This document shows positions 5,967 to 11,112 of a stretch of 11,112 bases of DNA, piece after piece. The stretch covers positions 521-11,632 of the forward strand of contig DJRK01000115.1 of NCBI GenBank assembly GCA_002440065.1, read 5' to 3'. The number at the start of each line of letters is the position of its first letter. The first letter of the stretch is position 1. Under the pieces are notes generated by a model. That model saw nothing but the letters and a program-made list of their open reading frames with translations, made no database searches and was not told where the DNA came from. The DNA comes from Atopobium sp. UBA6362. GTDB lineage: Bacteria > Actinomycetota > Coriobacteriia > Coriobacteriales > Atopobiaceae. A program made the position numbers and the translations under genes.

Positions 5967-7433
5967 ATGCGCCCAGTAGCTACAAAGAAGAACAACATCG
6001 TGCGCGGTCTGCTGGCGGGGATGCTCGCCTCGGCGCTCACCGTGTGCGCGGCGCTCGCGCCGGTGCCGGTGCCCGCGCTCGCCGATGAGACGCAGGCGAC
6101 GTCTTCCCAGCTCGGCCAGGTCGCCGTCGACGGGGACGCTCTCGCCAACCCGACCGCGGCGCCCGACGTCTCGGTGCCGGCGGCGATTATTGTGGACCGC
6201 GACCAAGGGGCCGTGCTCTACGCGAAGGACGCCGACGCGCGTCGTTACCCCGCCTCCACCACAAAGATCATGACGGCCCTGCTCGTGCTCGAGCACGCGA
6301 ACCTCGACGACGTGGTCACGGTTTCCGCCGACGACTTCTCCCAGCTGGGAGAGGACAGCATGATGAGCGGCCTCAAGGCCGACGAGCAGACCACCGTCCA
6401 CAACCTCTTGGCGTGCATGCTCCTGCCCTCCGGCAACGACGCCGCCTATGTCCTCGCCCGCTACGTGGGCGGGACCTGGCAGAACTTCGTCCAGATGATG
6501 AACGACAAGGCCGCCGAGCTCGGCTGCGAGGACACCCACTTCGCCAACCCCTGCGGCCTCCACGACGACAACCACTACACCACGGCGTGCGACCTTCTGC
6601 GCATCTTCGAGGCCGCGCTCCAGCAGCCCACGTTCCTCGAGGTCGCGGGCTCCGCCACGTGGGAGCTCCCGGAGACGAACAAGAACCCGGCGCGCACGCT
6701 CGAGACGACCGACTTCCTCGTGGAGCCTTCGAGCCCCGCTTACATGGACGGTGAGGTCGTCGCGGGCAAGACGGGCTACACGCTCGAGGGCGGCAAGTGC
6801 CTCGTCGCCGCGGCGACCAAGGACGGCCGCAACCTCGCCGGCGTCGTGCTGGGCGGCCTGAACGACCCCGATTCCTCCAACGTGACCTCCAACTTCTACG
6901 ACATGAAGAAGCTCCTCGAGTGGGGCTTCGACGCGTGGCAGGCCGATGCCGTGGCCGTGAGCCCGGGCGACGAGCTCGCGCGCGTGAACGTGACGCTGTC
7001 CGAGGACGGCGCGAGCGTGGCGGCGGTGTCTGGCGGCGAGGTCTCTGGCTTCTTGCCGAGCGGGCTTTCGCTTTCCGACCTCGACGTGCAGACGGATTTG
7101 CCCGCGAGCGTCCAGGCGCCCGTCGAGGCGGGCCAGAAGCTGGGGGAGGCCACGGTCTCCTACCAGGGGCGTGAGCTCGGGACCGTTGAGCTGACGGCGG
7201 CGAGCCCGATGGCCTTCTCGTGGAAGCTCTTCCTCCAGGATTGGCTGGCCGACCCCGTGCACCTGCTCATCGCCGCCGGCGTGGTCGTGCTGATCGTGGT
7301 GCTTATCGGGCTCGTGGCCACCCATGGCCGCCGCAAGCGTGCGCGCGAGGAGAAGCGGGCCCGTGAGCGCACGAACGCCCGTCGCCGCTCCAGCCGGCCC
7401 GGCGCCTCCCACGGGAGCCACTTCAAGCAATAA
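5967..7433 (+). CDS. Serine-type D-alanyl-D-alanine carboxypeptidase (peptidase S11, PBP5/DacF-like)
   Basis: Predicted 488-aa penicillin-binding protein that trims the terminal D-Ala from peptidoglycan pentapeptides outside the cell. All three active-site motifs are present (numbered from ATG 5967): S-T-T-K at 97-100 within P-A-S-T-T-K-I-M-T-A, S-G-N at 155-157, and K-T-G at 268-270. The N-terminus is a signal peptide ending near A-L-A-D; a PBP5-type C-terminal beta domain follows the catalytic part. A real transmembrane helix (about 431-452) and a very basic Arg-rich tail finish it, instead of the amphipathic helix of classical PBP5. ATG 5967 has AGGTGG 5 nt upstream; in-frame GTG 5958 and TTG 5964 are possible but worse spaced. 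It stands alone after a terminator. Confidence 0.92.
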   Translation: MRPVATKKNNIVRGLLAGMLASALTVCAALAPVPVPALADETQATSSQLGQVAVDGDALANPTAAPDVSVPAAIIVDRDQGAVLYAKDADARRYPASTTKIMTALLVLEHANLDDVVTVSADDFSQLGEDSMMSGLKADEQTTVHNLLACMLLPSGNDAAYVLARYVGGTWQNFVQMMNDKAAELGCEDTHFANPCGLHDDNHYTTACDLLRIFEAALQQPTFLEVAGSATWELPETNKNPARTLETTDFLVEPSSPAYMDGEVVAGKTGYTLEGGKCLVAAATKDGRNLAGVVLGGLNDPDSSNVTSNFYDMKKLLEWGFDAWQADAVAVSPGDELARVNVTLSEDGASVAAVSGGEVSGFLPSGLSLSDLDVQTDLPASVQAPVEAGQKLGEATVSYQGRELGTVELTAASPMAFSWKLFLQDWLADPVHLLIAAGVVVLIVVLIGLVATHGRRKRAREEKRARERTNARRRSSRPGASHGSHFKQ

Positions 7434-7456
7434 GGCCGACGGTTCCTCCGTCCGCC
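7434..7456 (+). terminator. GC hairpin after the carboxypeptidase gene, weak terminator candidate
   Basis: GGC-C-GACGG, loop TTCCT, CCGTC-C-GCC begins right after the stop codon: 8 bp with one C-C mismatch. No T-run follows, so intrinsic termination is doubtful; it may act together with the larger hairpin starting at 7461. Confidence 0.3.
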
Positions 7457-7460
7457 GCCG

Positions 7461-7512
7461 CCCTTGCAAAATGAGACATAATCTGCCTTCAAAACGTCTC
7501 ATTTTGCAGGGG
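7461..7512. repeat. 17-bp perfect-type hairpin (18-nt loop)
   Basis: CCCTTGCAAAATGAGAC (7461-7477) pairs with GTCTCATTTTGCAGGGG (7496-7512), broken only by one T-G wobble on the plus strand. The 12-bp core GCAAAATGAGAC/GTCTCATTTTGC is exact. It lies 27 nt after the carboxypeptidase stop but has no T-run, so it is more than an ordinary terminator. Its core resembles the GCAAAATGGAC of the neighbouring 23-nt repeats. Confidence 0.75.
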
Positions 7513-7536
7513 CGCTTTGATTCGGCAGTGGGGCGT

Positions 7537-7623
7537 GCGCACAATGGACGTCCGCTTGAGCGTGTTGCGCAAAATGGACGCTCTCTTGACCCCGCGGGCA
7601 TCAAGCGAACGCCCATTGTGCGC
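7537..7623. repeat. Three copies of a 23-nt repeat, two direct and one inverted
   Basis: Copy A (7537-7559) and copy B (7567-7589) are direct and match at 19 of 23 positions, sharing GCGCA-x-AATGGACG and CTTGA. Copy C (7601-7623) is inverted and matches A at 21 of 23. A and C can form a 23-bp stem with B in the loop. The two A/C mismatches are A-C and C-A on the plus strand but become G-U wobbles in a minus-strand transcript. The cluster lies between the carboxypeptidase gene and the convergent XRE gene, where composition changes. Function is unknown; possibilities are a dispersed repeat, structured RNA or an integration scar. Confidence 0.75.
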
Positions 7624-7669
7624 GATTCAGTCAAACGAAAAGGAAATCTGCGCAAATCCCCATCGCGAT

Positions 7670-7903
7670 TCACTGGCCTAGATACGATTCGAGCCTCTGT
7701 ACCAGGGCTTCCGAGCTGATTCCAAGTGCCCTAGCATAAGCGAACTGCTCGTAGACCTTGAGGCTTCGCTCGCCTGTCTCGATTTTTGATACGAACGACT
7801 GCGGCATCCCGAGCCTCTTCGCGAGCTCAACTTGAGTGATTCCCTGCTCCCGCCGAATCTGGGAGAGGCATTTCCCGCACGTTTTGTTCGCGTCAACATT
7901 CAT
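7670..7903 (-). CDS. Small XRE-family helix-turn-helix regulator
   Basis: Predicted 77-aa cytosolic DNA-binding protein, essentially a single Cro/C1-type HTH domain: L-S-Q-I-R-R-E-Q-G-I-T-Q-V-E-L-A-K-R-L-G, then Q-S-F-V-S-K-I-E-T-G-E-R-S-L as the recognition-helix block, and a closing helix pair L-G-I-S-S-E-A-L. Two cysteines (C-G-K-C) precede the domain. ATG 7903 is chosen because a plausible promoter (-10 at 7938-7943) overlaps the earlier in-frame TTG 7939, though no good Shine-Dalgarno precedes the ATG. The gene is divergent from the zinc-ribbon gene at 8036 and shares its 132-nt upstream region, which contains tandem repeats suited to an operator. Auto-regulation and control of the neighbouring cluster are inferred. 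Confidence 0.85.
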   Translation of the reverse strand: MNVDANKTCGKCLSQIRREQGITQVELAKRLGMPQSFVSKIETGERSLKVYEQFAYARALGISSEALVQRLESYLGQ

Positions 7904-7937
7904 GCCGTTGACGCTATATCCCACTTTCGAATAACCC

Positions 7938-7966
7938 AAAATAGGATATTGTCAGGTTACCGTCAG
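7938..7966 (-). promoter_or_regulatory. Candidate promoter of the XRE gene
   Basis: On the minus strand CTGACG (7966-7961), a 17-nt spacer, then TATTTT (7943-7938). Each hexamer matches consensus at 4 of 6 positions with ideal spacing. The predicted start lies about 28 nt before ATG 7903. Confidence 0.4.
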
Positions 7967-7971
7967 TTACC
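7951..7971. promoter_or_regulatory. Tandem direct repeat, candidate operator in the divergent region
   Basis: GTCAGGTTACC (7951-7961) is followed directly by GTCAGTTACC (7962-7971): the same word twice, one base shorter, at about one helical turn. It overlaps the -35 and spacer of the proposed XRE promoter and lies between the regulator and the zinc-ribbon gene. That placement fits a repressor-binding site; binding is not shown. Confidence 0.4.
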
Positions 7972-8035
7972 GAGAGGCAGCCGTCGCGCCCTTCCCAGAC
8001 GTCTAACGGCGCTCAAAATCGAGAAAGAGACAGAC

Positions 8036-8443
8036 ATGGTACTCATTTCTTGCCCCGAATGCGGGAAGAGAATCTCGGATAAAGCGGAGCACTGTCCGAG
8101 CTGTGGATGCCCCATCCGAGTCGCAGCAAAGACGAAAAAAGTTGCGATCGCGCTGCCGAATACAAACGTTATTGCGGGCGGTGGACTTGCGGCGGCGTTT
8201 CTTGCCACTGATGCCTTGATTTCTACCGGAAGGGAGATTCTATGGGAAGGCCATCATGGCGATACTGCCACGTTCGAAATAAACAAGCCTACGCAGATTG
8301 CCATTCACTTGGGGCGATGGTCGAACACCGTTGAGAGAACCGTCGAACCAGGAAAAAGATATCAACTAGTTCAAGACATGCATGTCCACTGGCTTGCGAC
8401 GTTCAGGCTCTCTGAAGTCGATGTCATTGACTCCGGTCTATAG
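8036..8443 (+). CDS. Zinc-ribbon protein with C-terminal beta-rich domain, unknown function
   Basis: Predicted 135 aa. Residues 6-26 are a zinc ribbon, C-P-E-C (6-9) and C-P-S-C-G-C-P (20-26), so Cys6, Cys9, Cys20 and Cys23 bind one zinc. A weakly hydrophobic Gly/Ala stretch (about 45-62) follows and may touch the membrane. Residues 64-135 (G-R-E-I-L-W-E-G-H-H-G through P-G-K-R-Y-Q-L-V) look like a small beta-sandwich. ATG 8036 is chosen because the zinc ribbon starts immediately and the upstream in-frame extension would cross the divergent XRE gene. The Shine-Dalgarno is weak (GAGAAAGAG). Lower GC than the left half suggests transfer. The role is unknown; the gene diverges from the XRE regulator and begins a run of co-oriented genes. 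Confidence 0.8.
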   Translation: MVLISCPECGKRISDKAEHCPSCGCPIRVAAKTKKVAIALPNTNVIAGGGLAAAFLATDALISTGREILWEGHHGDTATFEINKPTQIAIHLGRWSNTVERTVEPGKRYQLVQDMHVHWLATFRLSEVDVIDSGL

Positions 8444-8524
8444 AGCCGTAGCTACCACCTAAGGCTTTTGATGCTGGCCAGAAACAATGGCCACCTTCAT
8501 TGACGTGATGCGATAGGAGCTTGA

Positions 8525-9640
8525 ATGAATTTGAACGAAGAGATAAAGAAGCTTGGAGATCGGCTTGCTTCAGGAGAAATCGATCAAGAGGAGTACGAAT
8601 TCGAGAGGCAGCGACTGCTCAAAGATATGAACGATTCAAGTGCCGAGCAGCAGGTGGTGCGTGACGATGCCGAGGAAAACGACGATAAGGAACAGCAAAC
8701 TCAGAATGTCAGTAATGACGGTCCCGTCAATCCACTAGTCGAATCCTCTCCGATCGATGCTGGTAAAACAGACGATGAAGAGAAGCCCAATGAATCGTTC
8801 TCATCGCGTCTTATCTCAAGGCTTGGAGGGAAGAAGCGCGCGGCAATCATAGCCTTCTTGGTTGTGGCGGTGATATTTTGCTTGCCGTCGATTTTCCCGC
8901 AATGGTTCTGTAGCCACGAAGCTTGGGCGGACGCCACTTGTACTGAGCCTCGTACTTGCAAGAACTGCGGTAAAACCGATGGCCAGCCGCTTGGACATGA
9001 CTGGGCAGATGCCACCTGTACAGAGTCAAAAACCTGCGCTCGCTGTGGTGCGACAGATGGCAATCCCCTCGGACATGAGCCTGGCAAGTGGACAACGAAA
9101 GCTGATTATGTCAAAGCAACTACAAAAGAGGTCCAGAAGTGCAGCCGTTGCGGCGAAATCATCGATACGCGCAATGAATCAAAGATGACATCGTTTGTGG
9201 GAGACGGCTTCTTCACTATCTCGCCCAGTGACCTTATCAAAAGAATGAACGAGGAGTTTTCCGACCTCCCAGGATATAAGACCATGAGCGCCGATTCCGA
9301 CTTAGATAGCAGTGGGATGCGTCTTGGGCTTCGGATTAAGAAGGGTTCGAAATCGGTGGGCATCGGAGGCTTTTATTCCGATTCGAGTACCCAGCTTCTC
9401 TTTAGCAACCTGGGCGCGGAGAACAGTTTCAAGAACGTGGTCATGTATTTCGGAAGTAGCTCTGACTATGTTGCTCCCACCGCAGTGGCGACCATCCAAG
9501 CCATCGACCCCTCGCTTTCATTTTCGGATGCCAAGGCAGTTGCGACAGACTGTGCAGGAAAGGCCATCGTTAAGAATGGCATTACCTATGCGGTCCTGTA
9601 CTCAAGCGACGGTTATTGGATGAGCGCGCGAATTGACTAA
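8525..9640 (+). CDS. Single-pass membrane protein: SHOCT-like N-terminus, Cys-rich repeats, unknown C-terminal domain
   Basis: Predicted 371 aa. Residues 3-34 resemble a SHOCT helix pair (I-K-K-L-G-D-R-L-A-S-G-E-I-D-Q-E-E-Y). An acidic linker (35-92) follows, then a basic-flanked transmembrane helix (about 105-125). Outside come two 26-residue repeats (133-158, 159-184), each W-A-D-A-T-C-T-E, then C-x-x-C-G, then P-L-G-H, and a degenerate third one ending C-S-R-C-G (206-210). This GH/DATC repeat type is known from surface proteins of Gram-positive gut bacteria. Residues 221-371 are an unrecognised alpha/beta domain with F-V-G-D-G-F-F and a C-terminal Y-A-V-L-Y-S-S-D-G-Y-W. AGGAG (8515-8519) sits 5 nt before ATG 8525. 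Cytosolic N-terminus and outside C-terminus are inferred. Confidence 0.82.
   Translation: MNLNEEIKKLGDRLASGEIDQEEYEFERQRLLKDMNDSSAEQQVVRDDAEENDDKEQQTQNVSNDGPVNPLVESSPIDAGKTDDEEKPNESFSSRLISRLGGKKRAAIIAFLVVAVIFCLPSIFPQWFCSHEAWADATCTEPRTCKNCGKTDGQPLGHDWADATCTESKTCARCGATDGNPLGHEPGKWTTKADYVKATTKEVQKCSRCGEIIDTRNESKMTSFVGDGFFTISPSDLIKRMNEEFSDLPGYKTMSADSDLDSSGMRLGLRIKKGSKSVGIGGFYSDSSTQLLFSNLGAENSFKNVVMYFGSSSDYVAPTAVATIQAIDPSLSFSDAKAVATDCAGKAIVKNGITYAVLYSSDGYWMSARID
8921..9076 (+). repeat. Two tandem 78-nt coding repeats (26-aa Cys-rich units)
   Basis: Units 8921-8998 and 8999-9076 each encode a W-A-D-A-T-C-T-E ... T-C-x-x-C-G-x-T-D-G-x-P-L-G-H unit. The protein units are more alike than the DNA, which differs mostly at third positions, so the duplication is not recent. 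Confidence 0.85.
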
Positions 9641-9693
9641 GGAAGCTATTTAAGTATCCCGATAACCGATTGTTTGATCAGAAAATTAGCCTT

Positions 9694-9699
9694 AGGAGG
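9694..9699 (+). promoter_or_regulatory. Consensus ribosome binding site of the DUF5067-like lipoprotein
   Basis: AGGAGG, 8 nt before ATG 9708. It is the only full consensus Shine-Dalgarno noticed in the window and predicts strong translation of this lipoprotein. Confidence 0.7.
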
Positions 9700-9707
9700 C
9701 AGAATCA

Positions 9708-10334
9708 ATGAACATAAGTAAAGTAATCGTTGCCTTTTGCTCAGCGTTCCTTCTGTCGATATCTTTATCTGCTTGTGGTGCACCCGGAGCGCGGGATGGG
9801 GCTAATGAGCAGGTATCCGTTGAAGAAGTTTCGAAATCGGATAGTTCGCAAAATGATGGAAGCACCTCTTCGCAGAAGGATGACTCGAATTCTGGTGGTA
9901 CCGACCAAAAAGAGACAAGCGCTCTTGAGGTGGCGTGGCAAGATGGGGCACCCGGCTCTTTTGGAGGGACGGATTCGACTGCCGTCATAGATGATGCTCG
10001 AATCGCCCAGTCGAGCTCGGGCTACTACTGTCTCGTGCTGAATGTAACGTATCAAAACGACTCGGGCTCAGCGGCTAATTTGATTAATGATATTTATTGT
10101 CATATTGAAGCATATCAGGGAGGGGTGCAGCTAGATAGCACTGGGGTTACCTCAGAGCCTGGAGTATACGATTACAGCGATGCGTTCACTCTGGTAAAAA
10201 ACGGCGGGACTATTTCGACGGAGCTCGTGTGGAAGCTCAGGGATGCCGCAGCGCCAATAGAGCTTGAGATCGGAAAGTGCGCTGATTACAAGCCGGCAAT
10301 GACCAAGACCCTGAACATCATTCCCGCTAGCTAG
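9708..10334 (+). CDS. Secreted lipoprotein with DUF5067-like domain
   Basis: Predicted 208-aa lipoprotein. Residues 1-22 are a lipoprotein signal peptide with lipobox L-S-A-C (Cys23 is the lipidation site). Residues 24-74 are a Ser/Asp/Gln-rich linker that would lift the domain off the membrane. Residues 75-200 form a beta-sandwich-like domain: A-V-I-D-D-A-R-I, Y-C-L-V-L-N-V-T-Y-Q-N-D-S-G, then I-E-A-Y-Q-G-G-V-Q-L and T-E-L-V-W-K-L. The order of a self-contained Ig-like strand set with 'N-x-S' after V-T-Y and 'Q-x-G-V-x-L' is what I recall for DUF5067 lipoproteins of Firmicutes and Actinobacteria. It starts 67 nt after the previous stop, on the same strand. The ligand or partner is unknown. 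Lipoprotein status is firm; the DUF assignment is recall, not a search. Confidence 0.82.
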   Translation: MNISKVIVAFCSAFLLSISLSACGAPGARDGANEQVSVEEVSKSDSSQNDGSTSSQKDDSNSGGTDQKETSALEVAWQDGAPGSFGGTDSTAVIDDARIAQSSSGYYCLVLNVTYQNDSGSAANLINDIYCHIEAYQGGVQLDSTGVTSEPGVYDYSDAFTLVKNGGTISTELVWKLRDAAAPIELEIGKCADYKPAMTKTLNIIPAS

Positions 10335-10366
10335 GGCTGCGTTTTTCGAACATCTTGACCGTTTGC

Positions 10367-10397
10367 TTGACTACGAAAACGAATTAGTTCCTATATG
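10367..10397 (+). promoter_or_regulatory. Weak candidate promoter before the second lipoprotein gene
   Basis: TTGACT (10367-10372) and TATATG (10392-10397) are separated by 19 nt, longer than ideal. Transcription would begin about 19 nt before the TTG start. The gene may equally be cotranscribed with the preceding one. Confidence 0.3.
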
Positions 10398-10407
10398 TAC
10401 CGACCGT

Positions 10408-10416
10408 AAAGGAAGG
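10408..10416 (+). promoter_or_regulatory. Ribosome binding site for the TTG-started lipoprotein
   Basis: AAAGGAAGG, 6 nt before TTG 10423. It decides the start, since the first in-frame ATG is more than 100 codons further and would remove the lipoprotein signal. Confidence 0.7.
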
Positions 10417-10422
10417 CCATTC

Positions 10423-11112
10423 TTGAGAAAACTGACTATCACTGCCTTGTGCGCCCTGCTGCTCTCGGCTTTTCTGGTGGGATGCGGAAATGCCGAGGAG
10501 AAGAGCCGCCAAGCTGCTTTTATCGATGCCGTAAAGGCTGGAGTTACGGAGTGGAACGAGCAGGCTGAGAGCGCTGGCTCCGGTTCTGATGAATATGGGG
10601 CGAGCCTGCTTAAAGGTGTCCAAGCGGAAGCGGATGCAATCAAAGACATAGATGTCGATGCCTTTGAAGACAAGGACTTTGCAAAGCTGGCCTCTGATTA
10701 TCGAGATGCGGTTGATGAAGAGATCAAGGGTGTTGAGAATTTCCCCGACGATGCCGATTCCTATAACGATGGTTACGTTATGGGACGCGCGATAATAGCC
10801 GACGTGGTTTCGGAGCTGGTAGATAAATACGGATTGAAGTTTGATGATACACAAATCCTCGAAAATGTTAAGAAACCAGCAGGCCGCATGCTTCGTACTG
10901 GGGAGAAGGAAACGGTTGAGACCACCGATGGCGATATCCAGGTTGCTGCTGAGGGCGTTGTCGTAGATCAAAACTCTACTGACCGCGCTCGTCAATTCGA
11001 TGGTTTTACGTCATCGCAGAATTATAGTTACCTGCTTTGCACCCTTACGAATGAATCGGTTGAACCTAAGCAGAGTTCCCTGGATAACTGGCTAAACATC
11101 GGTAGTATGGTG
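10423..11112 (+). CDS. Lipoprotein of unknown function, 3' end beyond window
   Basis: A TTG-started frame stays open for all 230 codons to the right edge. It begins M-R-K-L-T-I, has a hydrophobic core, and a textbook lipobox L-V-G-C (Cys21). Residues 25-150 are charged and mostly helical (Q-A-A-F-I-D-A-V-K through A-I-I-A-D-V-V-S-E-L). From about 165 a beta-rich segment begins (E-T-V-E-T-T-D-G-D-I-Q-V, then Y-L-L-C-T-L-T-N-E-S), suggesting a second, DUF4352-like Ig-type domain, cut by the window end. The start follows AAAGGAAGG. It is the fourth gene in the same direction and the second consecutive lipoprotein, 88 nt after the previous stop. Function is not recognised. That the gene is real is supported by signal, lipobox, Shine-Dalgarno and open length. 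Confidence 0.83.
   Translation, partial: MRKLTITALCALLLSAFLVGCGNAEEKSRQAAFIDAVKAGVTEWNEQAESAGSGSDEYGASLLKGVQAEADAIKDIDVDAFEDKDFAKLASDYRDAVDEEIKGVENFPDDADSYNDGYVMGRAIIADVVSELVDKYGLKFDDTQILENVKKPAGRMLRTGEKETVETTDGDIQVAAEGVVVDQNSTDRARQFDGFTSSQNYSYLLCTLTNESVEPKQSSLDNWLNIGSMV

Noticed and set aside
7537..7623. CRISPR array
   Set aside because: Only three diverged repeats, one inverted, with 7- and 11-nt gaps and no cas genes.
5307..7673. 788-codon open frame on the minus strand
   Set aside because: It lies opposite the dltD-like and carboxypeptidase genes, has Arg/Gly/Val/His-rich shadow composition typical of high-GC antisense frames, and no Shine-Dalgarno or domain motif.
7832..8035. N-terminal extension of the zinc-ribbon gene
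   Set aside because: It would overlap the XRE gene and its promoter, has no Shine-Dalgarno, and the conserved domain begins right after ATG 8036.
8475..8493. TGGCCA-GAAACAA-TGGCCA hairpin between two accessory genes as terminator
   Set aside because: Six-bp stem from self-complementary words and no T-run; the downstream gene likely remains in the same transcript.
10384..10995. 203-codon minus-strand frame
   Set aside because: Antisense to the TTG-started lipoprotein, which has signal peptide, lipobox and Shine-Dalgarno; no start signal on the minus strand.

Overview
The window looks like chromosomal DNA of a high-GC Gram-positive bacterium, most likely a Coriobacteriia member (Collinsella/Olsenella-like). 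This rests on GC-rich codon use over the first ~7.4 kb, several TTG starts behind good Shine-Dalgarno sites, and a monoderm-type envelope gene set. The taxonomic call is an inference, not a match.

Positions 1-7433 form a cell-envelope region. The first codons of uppP (undecaprenyl-diphosphatase) run off the left edge on the minus strand. Divergent from it is a secreted coiled-coil protein with a lysozyme-like C-terminus (315-1472). It converges on manA (mannose-6-phosphate isomerase, minus strand) across a shared hairpin. A 450-nt gap carrying a 144-nt imperfect inverted-repeat element precedes a tight three-gene operon: a DltB-like MBOAT acyltransferase (3041-4228), an overlapping 87-aa single-pass protein ending in Y-A-G-F at its exact C-terminus (4221-4484), and a DltD-like SGNH-fold protein (4503-5816). 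This resembles the membrane/extracytoplasmic half of the teichoic-acid D-alanylation machinery in the order B-X-D, with no dltA or dltC in view. A strong Rho-independent terminator ends the operon. A serine D-alanyl-D-alanine carboxypeptidase (5967-7433) follows.

Positions 7434-7670 are non-coding and repeat-rich: a 17-bp hairpin, then three copies of a 23-nt sequence (two direct, one inverted). They mark a change in composition. To the right the DNA is visibly more AT-rich and holds accessory-type genes: a small XRE-family regulator (minus strand), and divergently a zinc-ribbon protein, a SHOCT-like/Cys-repeat membrane protein, a DUF5067-like lipoprotein, and a second lipoprotein that starts at TTG 10423 and runs off the right edge. 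The four plus-strand genes are co-oriented and probably expressed as one or two units. Their products are predicted to sit at or outside the membrane, except the zinc-ribbon protein, whose location is unclear. Their joint function is unknown.

Strongest leads: the DltX-like protein with its terminal tyrosine motif in a dltB-X-D arrangement; the repeat cluster at 7461-7623; the 2760-2903 inverted-repeat element; and the uncharacterised secreted-protein cluster at the right end.
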